A DNA stretch of 64,000 bases. It comes from Rhinopomastus cyanomelas (taxonomy: Eukaryota; Chordata; Aves; Bucerotiformes; Rhinopomastidae). The stretch covers positions 466,632 to 530,631 of the forward strand of contig VXBP01004182.1 in assembly GCA_013400115.1 (NCBI GenBank), read 5' to 3'. The translations under genes and the position numbers were made by a program. Below the pieces are notes generated by a model, which was not told the origin of the DNA, searched no databases, and saw only the letters and a list, made by a program, of their open reading frames with translations. Of this stretch, positions 23,901 to 33,824 are shown in pieces. How positions within the stretch are numbered: position 1 is the stretch's first letter; every line of letters starts with the position of its first letter.

Positions 23901-26900
23901 TTATTTTTTAAGATACTTTTGTCTGTGCTTGAAAATCTGTATTGGAATAATTCTAAAATTTTCTAAGCTAAGTCAGTTGCATAAATACAAAAATAAAAAG
24001 ACATGCTTTAATATAAAGATAAAAGCTCATAAAATACGTCGTGATGATAAAATCCTTTATTAAACACCATATTTTAATAATTTTCTGTAATACTCAAGTT
24101 TGAAAGGAGTGAGATAGGGAGTTTAACCAAAACAATTTGTGTTGTTATTTCTCAAGGGAACTACACTTTGAGAATTGATCTAACTGACTTCGAAGACGAA
24201 CAGCGTTTTGCACAATATGCAAGATTCAGAGTTGCAGATGAAGAGGTAATAAAATAGTAAATAATGGCTAGAAATTTTAATGGAAATGTGGATTCAGTAG
24301 ACAGACAGTAAGCCTGCAGGCTTCCTAACTTTGAGAAAGGTTTGTGTACAACCTCGTGATCATATTTTCTTTCTTATGAATCCTTAGAATTATCAAATAT
24401 GTGATAATAATGGCTTCCACTGATACGTCGGTCTCACACTTTCTGTGAGGCGTGTGCATCATTTGGTTTATCAGCCGTAGGTAAAACAGCTTTTCTCTTT
24501 TTATTGATATTACCAACACTAATGGTTCATGATGTTCTAATCTGTTAATACATGCTGCAAATGGACTCTAATATTGTTTCTATACTGTCCTTTATATATA
24601 AGCTTCTTTTACTCCTGGTAGGGGTCTTCACAACCCTTCATTACCTAGTACACAGCATTTAAGTGACATGGCATTTAGAAGCATAAAGATGGTAGCAAAT
24701 GGAAACTTATTAATTTTCCCTTTGGGATTTCACTCTTTGACATACTTCAGATTAAAGACAGTGGATTTTTCTTTTCGTTTCTCCACATTTTTCGTTAGCA
24801 TTCTTATGCAATGACTTGTGGTGAATACTCTGGTACCGCTGGTGATTCCCTTACTGGTGGATTTCATCCTGAAGCAAAATGGTGGGCTGATCATCAAGGA
24901 ATGAAATTCAGCACTAGAGACAGAGATAATGACAACTATGAAGGGAACTGTGCTGAAGAGGAAAAGGCTGGGTGGTGGTTTAACAGGTATTTTGATTTTA
25001 TATCAGTATTGTTGACTAGTCTGCCTCCTGTGTATTCCTACAGGAATAGCATGCGGTAGAAGATAGTATTTGCATTGCATACCTTATTTGCTGTCTGTCT
25101 TTGGTCCCTAACAGAGATCTCAGTGTTGGTAAGACTGAGACTCCCCATAGAAGGGACAGGAGCTCAAGCGGATGTGTGGTAACAGTATTTGTCATGGACT
25201 TTGGTTGTCTTTGTCATTAGGCAGCAAGGAGAAGATAATAACGTCCCTTTAAGGTAACCAGTTTTTACACAAGTAGGTCACATAGATTTTGCAGATGTGT
25301 TCCTGCTGTACTTCATCCTTGAACTTCTGCGTTGCACTAGAGCAGATATGGCAGTACTGCAGGGTATTTGACAAGTTTAGCTAGCGCCAGGTTATTAAGC
25401 CTCATTTTTTTCACCTCAGTTCACAGCATCTGCCTCTTGTTCATTCTGTATCAAGATGGGAATGGGTCCACTCAGTTTCTCTCAAAAAGGAAGGATAAAG
25501 CAGTAGCCTTAGCACTGTCTGTATAGGCAGCTGTGTTATTTCCCTCAATTAATTAGCTAAACATAGCTATGAAGAGAAACTATGCAATCTAGCTGTGTAA
25601 TAGAGAGGTTTAAAATGCAGTTCGGGGAAGCATACTACTCCCTCACCGTGATCTCAGTTCACTTGGCAAGAGCTGCCAGGCTGGATGAACTCCATTGTCT
25701 CTCTATGTTGTGTTTCTGTTTTTTAACTCCTTGTTTTCAGAATTGTTTCCATGAGTAGTCTGTGACCACCTTAACTGATAGGATGTTGTTGTTAATTTAG
25801 TGTTTCACAATTACTTACTTATTTTAATATATTTGAATCTGTTTGCTTGGATAGTGGGTCAGCAGAATGTTTGAGATATGGAAAAAAATCTCACATAGAC
25901 GAAGTATTTTTGCTGTTTTTGTGGAAACTAAGGTATAAAAGTGGCATAAAACTCTGATCCTATGCCATGGAGTTCATCGACAGTGAAGTACAAATGATTT
26001 CTAGTCAGCTGGATACATGGTTTTGTCTTTTAAAAACTCTACTTTTTTATTATTGGTTTGGTCTGGACAAAAGAGTGACCCCTTTGCAAAAGTAGCTGGA
26101 CTGCATAACTTGACAGTTATTAATACCTTGTAGTTGGTGCTACATAAGTACTAAAGATAGCTGACTCCTACCAGGCTAGCTCCTATTAAGGCTGTGTAAC
26201 TTGTGCTCTTAAAGTAACAGACTATCTGGATAATGCAAGTCGGTTACTGTTATTCCACTGCCTTGCTACTGCCTTTTTTACATTAATGTAATAGAAAACT
26301 GAATATTGCAAAATACCAGAAAGTTTTGGTGTCCTTACATCTTATCCAGAAGAACAGTACTGGCAGAAAAAGGAAAAGTACTTAGAACTTGTATTTGTCA
26401 TGCACAGATTAGCAAACATAGAAGGAATTAGTGTTCTTGGCTCGTTTGTACAGCAGCTCCCAGCTATGAAGTAAATTATTAGAGCCAGCCCTATGCTGCA
26501 TGAACTAATGAAATACAGAAACGCCCACGTAATATGAATGCCAGAGGATGTGACACAAGTGAGGCTACATGGAAGCAGCTGAGATCTAGTTTAAAGCCAC
26601 GGATCTTGTGCCAGTGTAGGACCAATTATCTTGGACTTCTGCAGTACAGTGGTCTCCCTGCAGTCTTTTGTAAGGAAAATTCTAGAAGCAATTTTCAACT
26701 TAGAAGCAAATCTGGGTTCACTGTGGTATTACACTCACTCAGGTCCTAAGCTTTTCTTCATTAGGGCATTGCAAAGGTCAGTAGGTTCGCAGCTGGTAAA
26801 AGAGGACCTAACAAGTTTAGTTGGACATGATATAATATTATAATTCAGGTTAAATATCCAAAGATCACAGAATCATTCAGGTTGGAAAAGACCCTTGAGG

Positions 26901-28023
26901 TTATCAAGTTCAACCATCAACCCTACTCCACAAGTTCACCCCTAAAACAGATCCCCCAACACTACATCTAAGCAACTTTGAAACTCATCTAGGGATGGGG
27001 ACTCAACGACCACCCTGGGCAGCCCATTCCAGTGCCTGACCACTCTCTCCATGAAGAATCTTTTTCTGATATCTAATCTAAACCTCTCCTGTTGGAGGCT
27101 GAAGCCCTTCCCTCTGGTTCTGACGCTAATTACCTGTGATAATTGAAAGTTGACTGCACTTTTGAAACTGTTGCAGTGCAGGTTTTTTTTACTTTAGAAA
27201 TTAGCCTATCAGCAGATAAAGAGAAATACCATGTGCTAACTTCAAGGTGTCTGTTATGTTGCCTCAGAATGTCCTATCAATAATCACATGCCAGTTTTTT
27301 CTTTCGTATGTCCAGCTACTTCAGACAGCATCCAGTGGGTCACAGAATACTGTATATTTTTGCTGTTAGTGCCTCCAGCACTAATTAAGAATCGTGACTG
27401 GCTCATGTCGCTCTTGACAAAATCATATTTTGCCTGCTTCCATCAAAGGAAGTAGAAGAAAAGAATCAGTTAATTTAGCAAGTGTGAGTCTTCTCATGAA
27501 ATCTGTGTTTGGATTCAAAGTAGACGGAGTGCTTGCTCAATGCAGAATTCATATGTCAGCCATCAGTAATACAAGTTTGCAGTTTTCAAAGACAAAGTCA
27601 TTTTTGGCATCAGTGGTTTTTAAAACTTTCACCCAACAGGTTGCCAAAGTAGAGCTTAAACACTGTAACAGCTCTGGAGACATTTAAAACCCTCCTGGGC
27701 ATGTTCCTGTGCGACTGGATCTTGGGGATCCTGCTGTGGTGGGGGCATTAGACTGGATGATCTTTCGAGGTCCCTTCCAGTCCCTACTGTTCTGTGATTC
27801 TGTGAGTGTTCGCCGCTTTGCTGCGGGAGGCTTTATTTCTGTTTTCCTGTACTTTCCCACCAGGTGTCACTCTGCCAACTTGAACGGTTTCTACTACAAA
27901 GGCCCTTACACTGCCAAGACAGACAACGGGATTGTTTGGTACACTTGGCATGGGTGGTGGTATTCCCTGAAATCCGTGGTCATGAAGGTCAGACCAGAAG
28001 ACTTTCAACCCAATATCGTTTAA
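14866..28023 (+). CDS. FGL1: FGL1, fibrinogen-like protein 1 (hepatokine, LAG3 ligand), complete coding region
   Basis: FGL1 is a secreted liver protein of the fibrinogen family. It acts as a hepatocyte mitogen and, in mammals, as a ligand of the T-cell inhibitory receptor LAG3. The coding exons are 14866-14931, 18885-19065, 21416-21575, 23121-23218, 24157-24245, 24799-24986 and 27864-28023. All borders are GT/AG, the phases close, and the total is 942 nt = 313 residues plus stop (human is 312). Order: short hydrophobic signal peptide (about 1-22), Cys27, Gln/Glu/Leu-rich coiled coil (about 28-65), fibrinogen C-terminal domain (about 83-309). Visible domain marks are Cys84/Cys113 and Cys249/Cys262 (the conserved disulfides), GGGWTV (118-123), the calcium site region DRDNDNYEGNC (239-249) and WWF..CH.ANLNG. 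Departures from human are an added Cys205 and a sequon at Asn170. The first of two in-frame ATGs is used (A at -3). Confidence 0.97.
15866..16042 (-). mobile_element. CR1 tail fragment, variant subfamily
   Basis: AGTCACAGAATGGTTCAGGTTGG through GGGCAACCTGTTCCAGTG on the minus strand. Confidence 0.85.
16784..16980 (+). mobile_element. hAT-type DNA transposon fragment, copy 2
   Basis: It begins with CAGGGGTCCTCAAACCCC and is alignable over about 150 bases with the copy at 9134. It interrupts a plus-strand CR1 right after GACTAGAT. The right end runs into a CCCT-rich run with one ambiguous base (16979), after which the CR1 tail resumes. Confidence 0.6.
16949..16982. repeat. CCCT simple repeat with an unresolved base
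   Basis: About eight TCCC units, interrupted by N at 16979. The repeat probably made the base call uncertain. Confidence 0.9.
18811..18822. repeat. G12 homopolymer
   Basis: Twelve consecutive G in an AT-rich intron. It is a length-variable simple repeat. Confidence 0.9.
18885..19065 (+). CDS. FGL1: FGL1 coiled-coil exon (residues 23-83, split codon)
   Basis: The acceptor CCTCTTTAG ends at 18884 and the donor TTCAG|GTTAG begins at 19066. It encodes DLQNC (Cys27, probably an interchain or partner cysteine), then a Gln/Lys/Leu-rich helix with QVRLMEHRVKQQQLKI, then the linker VIDLGGERQYS. It ends in phase 1. Confidence 0.95.
19066..21415 (+). other. FGL1: FGL1 intron with a 49-bp tandem duplication
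   Basis: 2.35 kb of AT-rich DNA without a recognised transposon. It contains an exact two-copy 49-bp tandem repeat at 20850-20947. Confidence 0.8.
20850..20947. repeat. Exact 49-bp tandem duplication
   Basis: The 49 bases at 20850-20898 are repeated without a mismatch at 20899-20947. The unit contains TATATAAG. It lies inside an FGL1 intron and is not part of a recognised transposon. Perfect identity suggests a recent duplication, or an assembly duplication. Confidence 0.95.
21416..21575 (+). CDS. FGL1: FGL1 fibrinogen-domain exon (residues 83-136)
   Basis: The acceptor GTGAACAG ends at 21415 and the donor GATAG|GTAGG begins at 21576. It contains Cys84, Cys113 and the family signature CDMSEGGGWTVFQRR, the N-terminal core of the fibrinogen-related domain. 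Confidence 0.97.
21576..23120 (+). other. FGL1: FGL1 intron with one CR1 copy
   Basis: 1.5 kb with a plus-strand CR1 at 21997-22268. Nothing else is recognised. Confidence 0.8.
21997..22268 (+). mobile_element. CR1 LINE 3' fragment in an FGL1 intron
   Basis: GAGCTGGGTCTCTTTAGC through the GGTTGTTGTGAAGTCTCC region; the terminal part is missing. Confidence 0.92.
23121..23218 (+). CDS. FGL1: FGL1 fibrinogen-domain exon (residues 136-169)
   Basis: The acceptor ATTTTCAG ends at 23120 and the donor CAAG|GTAAG begins at 23219. It encodes VWTDYEEGFGNF and GEYWLGNKNLHYLT, the conserved strands of the domain. A CR1 fragment begins about 44 bases after its donor. Confidence 0.97.
23219..24156 (+). 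other. FGL1: FGL1 intron with a CR1 close to the donor
   Basis: 0.94 kb. A plus-strand CR1 occupies 23262-23496 and the rest is AT-rich. Confidence 0.8.
23262..23496 (+). mobile_element. CR1 tail fragment close to an FGL1 splice donor
   Basis: GAGGTTCCACATCAGTATGAG through CTACTGTTCTGTGAGTCGG. It begins about 44 bases after the donor of the FGL1 exon ending at 23218. Confidence 0.92.
24157..24245 (+). CDS. FGL1: FGL1 fibrinogen-domain exon (residues 169-198)
   Basis: The acceptor TTTCTCAAG ends at 24156 and the donor GAG|GTAATA begins at 24246. It encodes GNYTLRIDLTDFEDE through VADEE. Asn170-Tyr-Thr is a potential N-glycosylation sequon not present at the matching place in human FGL1 (DYT) as I recall it. 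Confidence 0.95.
24246..24798 (+). other. FGL1: FGL1 intron, no element seen
   Basis: 553 AT-rich bases with no recognised repeat. Confidence 0.8.
24799..24986 (+). CDS. FGL1: FGL1 fibrinogen-domain exon (residues 199-261)
   Basis: The acceptor TTCGTTAG ends at 24798 and the donor AACAG|GTATT begins at 24987. It contains GEYSGTAGDSL, the calcium-site region DRDNDNYEGNC (Cys249) and GWWFN. The residue before GEYSG is Cys205, where the family normally has a small hydrophobic residue. Confidence 0.96.
26863..27142 (-). mobile_element. CR1 fragment, variant subfamily
   Basis: ATCACAGAATCATTCAGGTTGG through CCCTTCCCTCTGGTTCTGA on the minus strand. It belongs to the same subfamily as 36761-36916. 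Confidence 0.9.
27671..27806 (+). mobile_element. CR1 tail just upstream of the FGL1 last exon
   Basis: CTCTGGAGACATTTAAAACCC through TTCTGTGATTCTGTGAG. Ends about 58 bases before the acceptor at 27863. Confidence 0.92.
27864..28023 (+). CDS. FGL1: FGL1 last exon, C-terminus and stop (residues 261-313)
   Basis: The acceptor CCCACCAG ends at 27863. The exon begins with Cys262 in CHSANLNGFYY, continues through NGIVWYTWHGWWYSLK, and ends at TAA 28021-28023. A CR1 fragment ends only about 58 bases before the acceptor, but a good pyrimidine tract remains. Confidence 0.97.
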
Positions 28024-28074
28024 GCAGTTTATTAAGGCGATTTATCTGGTTAATCTTTTAGCAAATCATTCCAA

Positions 28075-28080
28075 ATTAAA
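28075..28080 (+). terminator. Probable FGL1 polyadenylation signal (ATTAAA)
   Basis: ATTAAA, the commonest variant of AATAAA, lies 52 bases past the FGL1 stop. It would give a very short 3' untranslated region. Further downstream use cannot be excluded. Confidence 0.5.
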
Positions 28081-28270
28081 ACAGATGGGCAGGGTTTTGC
28101 TTCTCTTCTATGCCTCTATAAATCTGCAATAATTCCTCTGCAGCCAGTAGTTTTATGAGGTGTAAATGAGAAGACAATCTGGCCTGTAGATGCAAATCTG
28201 CAGATACAACTACTACTGCCACTACATGTACAGGACTTAGTTTAAGAAGGCAGGTGTTCTCTTAGGAATA

Positions 28271-28452
28271 AGGACAGAGCACTGGAATAGGCTGACCGGG
28301 AACATTGAGGAGTCTCCTTCTCTAAAGACGTTTAAAACCTGCCTGGCCTTGTTCCTGTGCAACTTGGTCTAGGTGATCTTGCTGTGGCAGGGGGATGGGA
28401 CTAGATGATTTTTGAGGTCCCTTGCAATCTCTAATGTTCTGTAATTCTGTGA
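28271..28452 (+). mobile_element. CR1 tail fragment downstream of FGL1
   Basis: GACAGAGCACTGGAATAGGC through AATGTTCTGTAATTCTGTG. Confidence 0.92.
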
Positions 28453-28866
28453 CATCAACAACGTGGAGAATTTTTGGCTTCTGCATTAACTACAGATCTT
28501 TTCAGCTTTAAGAAGGAACAGCCTTGTCACTATGCTGCTGCAAAAAGATGAATTAATTTTATGTAATACAAACAGAAAAATACAAGCGTAAGGGTGGTTT
28601 AGTCCGTGGGTGGAACATACTTTTGCTGAAATGATTCAAGTCTTCAGATGTGAGTTGCCAGTAAATTCCTCTGATTTATGTGTTGCATGTGTTGTGCACA
28701 TAGCATACATTGTAAGTCTGTAGAACAAGGCAGGGAACTGAGGGAACAGAGGGGATAAAAGCTAGAATCAATTGAATCCATCATAGAAGAGTGGATTGTC
28801 TGTTGTTGCTGAAGCATTTCTCAGGCAGATCACATCATTTCTAGCTACATTTTTACATAGCCAGTA

Positions 28867-28940
28867 ATCACAGAATCACAGAACATTAGGGATTGGAAAG
28901 GACCTCAAAAGATCATCTAGTCCAATTCCCCCACTCCCAA
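28867..28940 (-). mobile_element. CR1 tail fragment
   Basis: AATCACAGAATCACAGAACATT through CTAGTCCAATTCCCCC. Confidence 0.92.
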
Positions 28941-29376
28941 GAATCATTGAAAGAGTAAGGGCAAGAGGATGTGTCTAAAAGCTTGAGGGAAGAAAGGTTG
29001 ACACAAAACAATCTCTTTTGGTAAAATAAATCCGATTAAAACTAAACAAGAGAAAAGGTAATTAAGTGGAGAAAAAAATAAGATATGGGCAGCTAAAACC
29101 CCTCACATTATCATGTAAAAGTACATGTGATAAACATCTGCAGTATAGAGGTTTTGAGGTCTGTGCCTTTTTAGTAATAGCACGGTAATAGCAGTGATTC
29201 TAGATAAGCAAATCTTCCTTCATGTATCAGTAGATACTTTGCCACAAATTTTGAGCCTTTAGCACATCCCTATACCCCTGCAAGAGAGGATCACTGGATA
29301 GCTGTACAGCTGCTTATCTAGAACTTCATTTAATCAGTTAAAACAAATTAAATCCTGTATCTAATAGGATGGCATA

Positions 29377-29940
29377 TCACAGAATCACAAAACATTAGGG
29401 ATTGGAAGGGACCTCGAAAGATCGTCTAGTCCAGTCCTCCCCACCACAGCAGGATCCCCTAGATCAAATCACACAGGAACATATCCAGGTGGAATTTAAT
29501 CATCTCCAGAGAAGGAGACTCCACAACCCTTCTGAGCAGCCCCTTCCAGTGCCCTGTCACCCTCACCAGGAAGAAGTTCCTTTTCATATTGAAGTGGAAC
29601 CTCCTCTGTTCCAGTTCACACCCATTTCCCCTTGTCCTTTCATTAGATGCCCCTGAGCAGAGCCTGGCTCCATCCTCCTGATGCCCACCCTTCACGTATC
29701 TATCAACATTAAGGAGGTGACCCCTCAGGCTCCTTTCCTCAAAGCTCAAGAAACCCAGCTCCCTCAGTGTTTCCTCATCAGGGAGATGTTCCACTCCCTT
29801 CATCATCTTTGTGGCTCTGCACTGGACTCCCTCCCTCAGTTCCGTGTCCTTCTTGAACTGAGGGACCCAGAACTGGCACAAGATTCCAGATGCAGTCTCA
29901 CCAGGACAGAGTAGAGGGGGAGGAGAACCTCTCTCAATCA
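29377..29940 (-). mobile_element. CR1 LINE 3' fragment with reverse-transcriptase C-terminal remnant
   Basis: About 560 bases ending in CACAGAATCACAAAACATTAG (minus strand). Read on the minus strand it encodes the familiar CR1 C-terminal segment (KMMKGVEHLPDEE, RLCSGASNERTRGNGCELE). It is a truncated copy, not a host gene. A short TG-rich run follows at about 29945-29972. Confidence 0.93.
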
Positions 29941-30450
29941 GCCTCTGTATGTGTGTGTATGTATGTGTGACACACTTACATAGAGGTGCATATTTATAGT
30001 CATCATCAACACTGAAACATAACATCTGATAAGTATTTTTCACCAATTTTGTAACAGAATTTAAATTGGGCTGCTGTGTGACTATGTGAGGAGGCCTGTG
30101 CATACATGTCATTAATAACACGAGGGTAGTTTTGGAGGAATTTAAAAATATGTTTTAAGTACAGTAATTCCCGTCATTATTTTCAACTTCTTTTTTCTCT
30201 TCTAAGAGGATCTAATTCTTTGCAAAAGTATGGTGAAATTGTGTAGAAATTGTAAAACACCCTTAGTTTGTCAGGAAAAATGGGAAGATTAGCTCATGTA
30301 TTTGGAGAGTAACAGGACAGATCATATTCCACTTAATTTAAATAAAAGGCATGAGGATTTAAGTTCAATCTCCAGCACATAAACCAGACATGTACAGACT
30401 GTGCTTATAAAATCTACAGTATTGTTTTTGGTTGCTGCAGCATGAATCCA

Positions 30451-30583
30451 TCACAGAATCACACAGAATCACAGAACATTAGGGACTGGAAGGGACCTCG
30501 AAAGATCATCTAGTCCAATCCCCCGGCTACAGCAGGATCAAGTCTCAGAGGAGCATATCCAGGCAGGTTTTAAACATCCTCTC
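30451..30583 (-). mobile_element. CR1 tail fragment
   Basis: TCACAGAATCACACAGAATC through CAGGCAGGTTTTAAACATCC. Confidence 0.92.
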
Positions 30584-30656
30584 TTCTTATGAGAACTCAA
30601 ATGAAATCTTCAGCTGAGTTAGGGTGTATTTGTCATTTTCTGATGTATGATTTGGG

Positions 30657-30716
30657 GGTCTGGACTAGATGATCTTTCCAGATCCCTTCCAATCCCTAAT
30701 GTTCTGTCACTCAGTG
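30657..30716 (+). mobile_element. CR1 tail fragment, very short
   Basis: CTGGACTAGATGATCTTTCC through CTAATGTTCTGTCAC. Confidence 0.88.
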
Positions 30717-32470
30717 ATTATGTCTATTAGAAATCATAAAATTAAGGAGGCGCACATCTATCTTTGTACATATCGCAGTGCATTTATATGTGTATGTGGA
30801 CTCAGAGCTCTTCAGAACAAGGACGTGGATATCCTGGCTGTCTGCAAAACATGCTAGCTTATGTCCACAACAGGTACAAACATGTTCTAAGGTAGTCTTT
30901 AGTTTTATAAGATACCAGAACAAAGGCCAGTTTATTTGTTCAGGCATTAAATGTAAAATGTAATAAGCTTAAAATGCATATATACCATCTGATACAAATC
31001 ATATACAGTGCAACGGCAGAAGAATAAGAATCAAGAGAGTAACAAGGGAAATGTATGCACTATACATTCAGAAAGTTATAACTTTCTGTTAAAGTGCTTG
31101 TTCAAGGAAAACGTAAAACTTCTCAGTGATAGGCTTAATTAGTTTTCAGCTGAGTGCACAGTGCTCAGCCAAGAATAATTCTTTCCAAGTACCCGAGGGC
31201 TATCTTAACCTTTGTGTAGTGAAGAATGAAATCCAGCTTGTCATTGCTACATCTTCAGTTAACTGAGATCGTTACTCGTAGTCCTACCCTAATGCTAAAT
31301 AGATTGCATCAAAAATGTAATGATGATATCCAAGCATTGACTGAATAACCCCGAGGCCAAATTCATTTTTATTTGCTTGCAGAACAACCAAAATGCAGAT
31401 TTGCAAAAAATACTTCAGTAACTAGTAGCTTCCTGTGTGTAAGTTTCTTTCACCTGTCTCCTATAGAACCTAAGCTTCATTCCTTTCCTCTTTTCTTCCT
31501 TTCTTAATGACAGTCAGATCTTCTATCTAGCCTGTCAGTTGTGGCTTGTGTACCTGGCTTAAGGAACCTCTGGGTAGCTCTGAGGTTCTGCAGAAGCTGA
31601 GCAAAGGCTCTGAGGAGCTAGAAGGTGTATTAAAGGCAGCTGGTCTCTAAAATCTACTCTAGGAATGTGTCCAATCTAGTTTATAAATGGATGGGATTGA
31701 ATTATTGTAATGAATTTATCACCCAACGCTGTGGGCAAGAAGCTAGCAGATTCCTCTTTAGAGGGATATAGTTCTTACAGATGATTATCTGAATATCAGT
31801 GCATCTACTTTTGTTGTTCTGCAAAATGTACCAAGTCATTTTCAGTCCATAGTTTCCCAGGTAATTGTAAAATTATATTGTCCCAGGAGCCACTGGGCTG
31901 ACACTTTCTGCAGCATGATATTTCGTATTAAATTAGCTAAATACAGACAAGTGACACACAAGCCGGAAGGCTCTTATGTTAGTGATATTCTGCACTAGGT
32001 GGTGCTCTGTACATGTGTTTTCTTTGACAATATTACATTTGTAAACTAATACAAACATTTCACCTGAATAAGTTAATTATTAAATGCTAGAAAGCAGGTA
32101 AAAAAAGTTTAAGTGAATTGAGTTCTTAACTCACTTTTAAAATCATACGTGAGTTCCTAATGTTACCTAAACCCTATGGAAATTCGCAACATGTAATTAT
32201 CTTGAGGTATGGACGTTTAGGCAGTTAAACCTTGCCTTGCAACAGTAGTTCCTGTCTTCTTACCATCAGTAAGCAGAAACAAAACTAAGTTCCAAACACT
32301 ACCTGCACTAACATATCTGCACTAACCCATCACTGCTGTGATTCCTCTCCTGATCTTCCCTCATGGGATCTCTCTCTATTTGTCATATCACAGCTACCCT
32401 GAAATTCAAGGAAACTTCGTTGGAGAGAGGCCAATCTTTATATGGCAATGCAAAAACATAAAGCTTTTGA

Positions 32471-32553
32471 ATGGACCTTGCTGTGGTGGGGGGATTGGAC
32501 TGGATGATCTTTTGAGGTCGCTTCCAATCCCTAATGTTCTGTGATTCTGCGTT
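32471..32553 (+). mobile_element. CR1 tail fragment, very short
   Basis: CCTTGCTGTGGTGGGGGG through TTCTGTGATTCTGCG. Confidence 0.9.
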
Positions 32554-33824
32554 TCTTGTAAGCAGGAAATGGGGATTTTTGTCAACACTTGTGGCACCAG
32601 CAGGATGAAGTAAGTGCTTGTGTCAACAGTGAATACACTGGGAGAGAGGGAAACCCACCTCCTGCCAAGATGCCATACACCCGTCTGGAAAAGCACCCTC
32701 CCTGAGATCAGTGGGTAATTTGTGTGTTACTCTGCAAACGTACGATCTGTGCTGCGTGCAATTCCTAGCAAGTCTTGCAGGTCTCACTCTATAAGCTGAT
32801 ATCAACATCTGAATTATCAATGCTTGCAAGATGTACAGACATTTTGTTATGTGATGAAGGCGATTTTAATGATCATAAAGCATCTCCTTTTTTCTTATTT
32901 TCTATAACATTGAATGATTCATTTTTAATAGCCCATGGAAGTGCTTGAAATGATGCTATTTCAGAGTGTTCCAGTCCTCTGTCACAGAATCCTCTCCAGT
33001 AGCACACTTAGTTAACCTTCTTAGCAGAGGTCTCATCTGTTCCTCTTACTGACTTTTCCTCATGAGGACCTTAACATCTTCTGAGTTGGTTTCACTACCC
33101 TTCTGACTCAGTACAGGAAAAAGAGAAAACAGAAAAATCCCACCCATCTGGAAGAACACAAGTCACTTGTAATCTGAAGTTTCTCAGCAATAATTTCTAG
33201 AGTACTGAGGAAGGGAAGGGTTTCCTTTACATGTTTAAACAACTTGAAAGAAAGAATTCACGTCAATAACTTTAAATTCTACTTTATATTTTTCTTTAGC
33301 TTCCCAACATTAAACTAAAGCATTTGAACCTCTAAACTCTGCATAAAAGTTTCATATATAAGATACCAACAGGACATGATCCTGCTGTGATGGGGGGTGT
33401 AGCCCAGTAGGTCTGTACATCACTAGGAATACAGATTTTTTTTAAGAACACAGCAGAAGCTGACGTCCAGCAGTTCTGTTGTCTGTTATTAAGCTCTTTT
33501 TTATTTTTCCCTACCTACAATATCTCCTTTCAGTTGAATAATGCTGTAACCAAAAATGTAAAATGAGACTTCAGAATTCTCAAGTCAGCTGCTCATAAAA
33601 GGTTCCACTGTCCTTTCTTGCTGACCCACTAATTTAAATGCAAGCAGCTCTGATGTGACACCAGAGCAAGCCCTCATTGGGGTGTATTTATGCTTACAAA
33701 GAGGCTACAGCAGGCTGCTTCATGGAAATATTGTGACCTAAGTCTTCAGCTGTAAATGAGTTTATTCCATTATATGATAAAAGTAAGTATTTTAAACAAA
33801 GCCTGTATTATTCTCTGAAAGAAA

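Larger units (their letters stand above)
24987..27863 (+). other. FGL1: FGL1 last intron
   Basis: 2.9 kb. CR1 copies lie at 26863-27142 (minus) and 27671-27806 (plus). The remainder is not recognised. Confidence 0.8.
28081..33824. other. Intergenic region downstream of FGL1
   Basis: AT-rich DNA with the CR1 fragments listed, and otherwise nothing I recognise: no coding exon, RNA gene or conserved motif. A very weak CR1-like piece lies near 33374-33405. Confidence 0.6.

Noticed and set aside
29459..30121. 220-codon minus-strand open frame
   Set aside because: The recognisable half is the C-terminal end of CR1 ORF2 in a truncated copy, and the rest is flanking DNA. Not a host gene.
33374..33405. 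GATCCTGCTGTGATGGGGGG, CR1-like
   Set aside because: Only about 25 bases match and the following CR1 sequence is absent, so it is not listed as an element.
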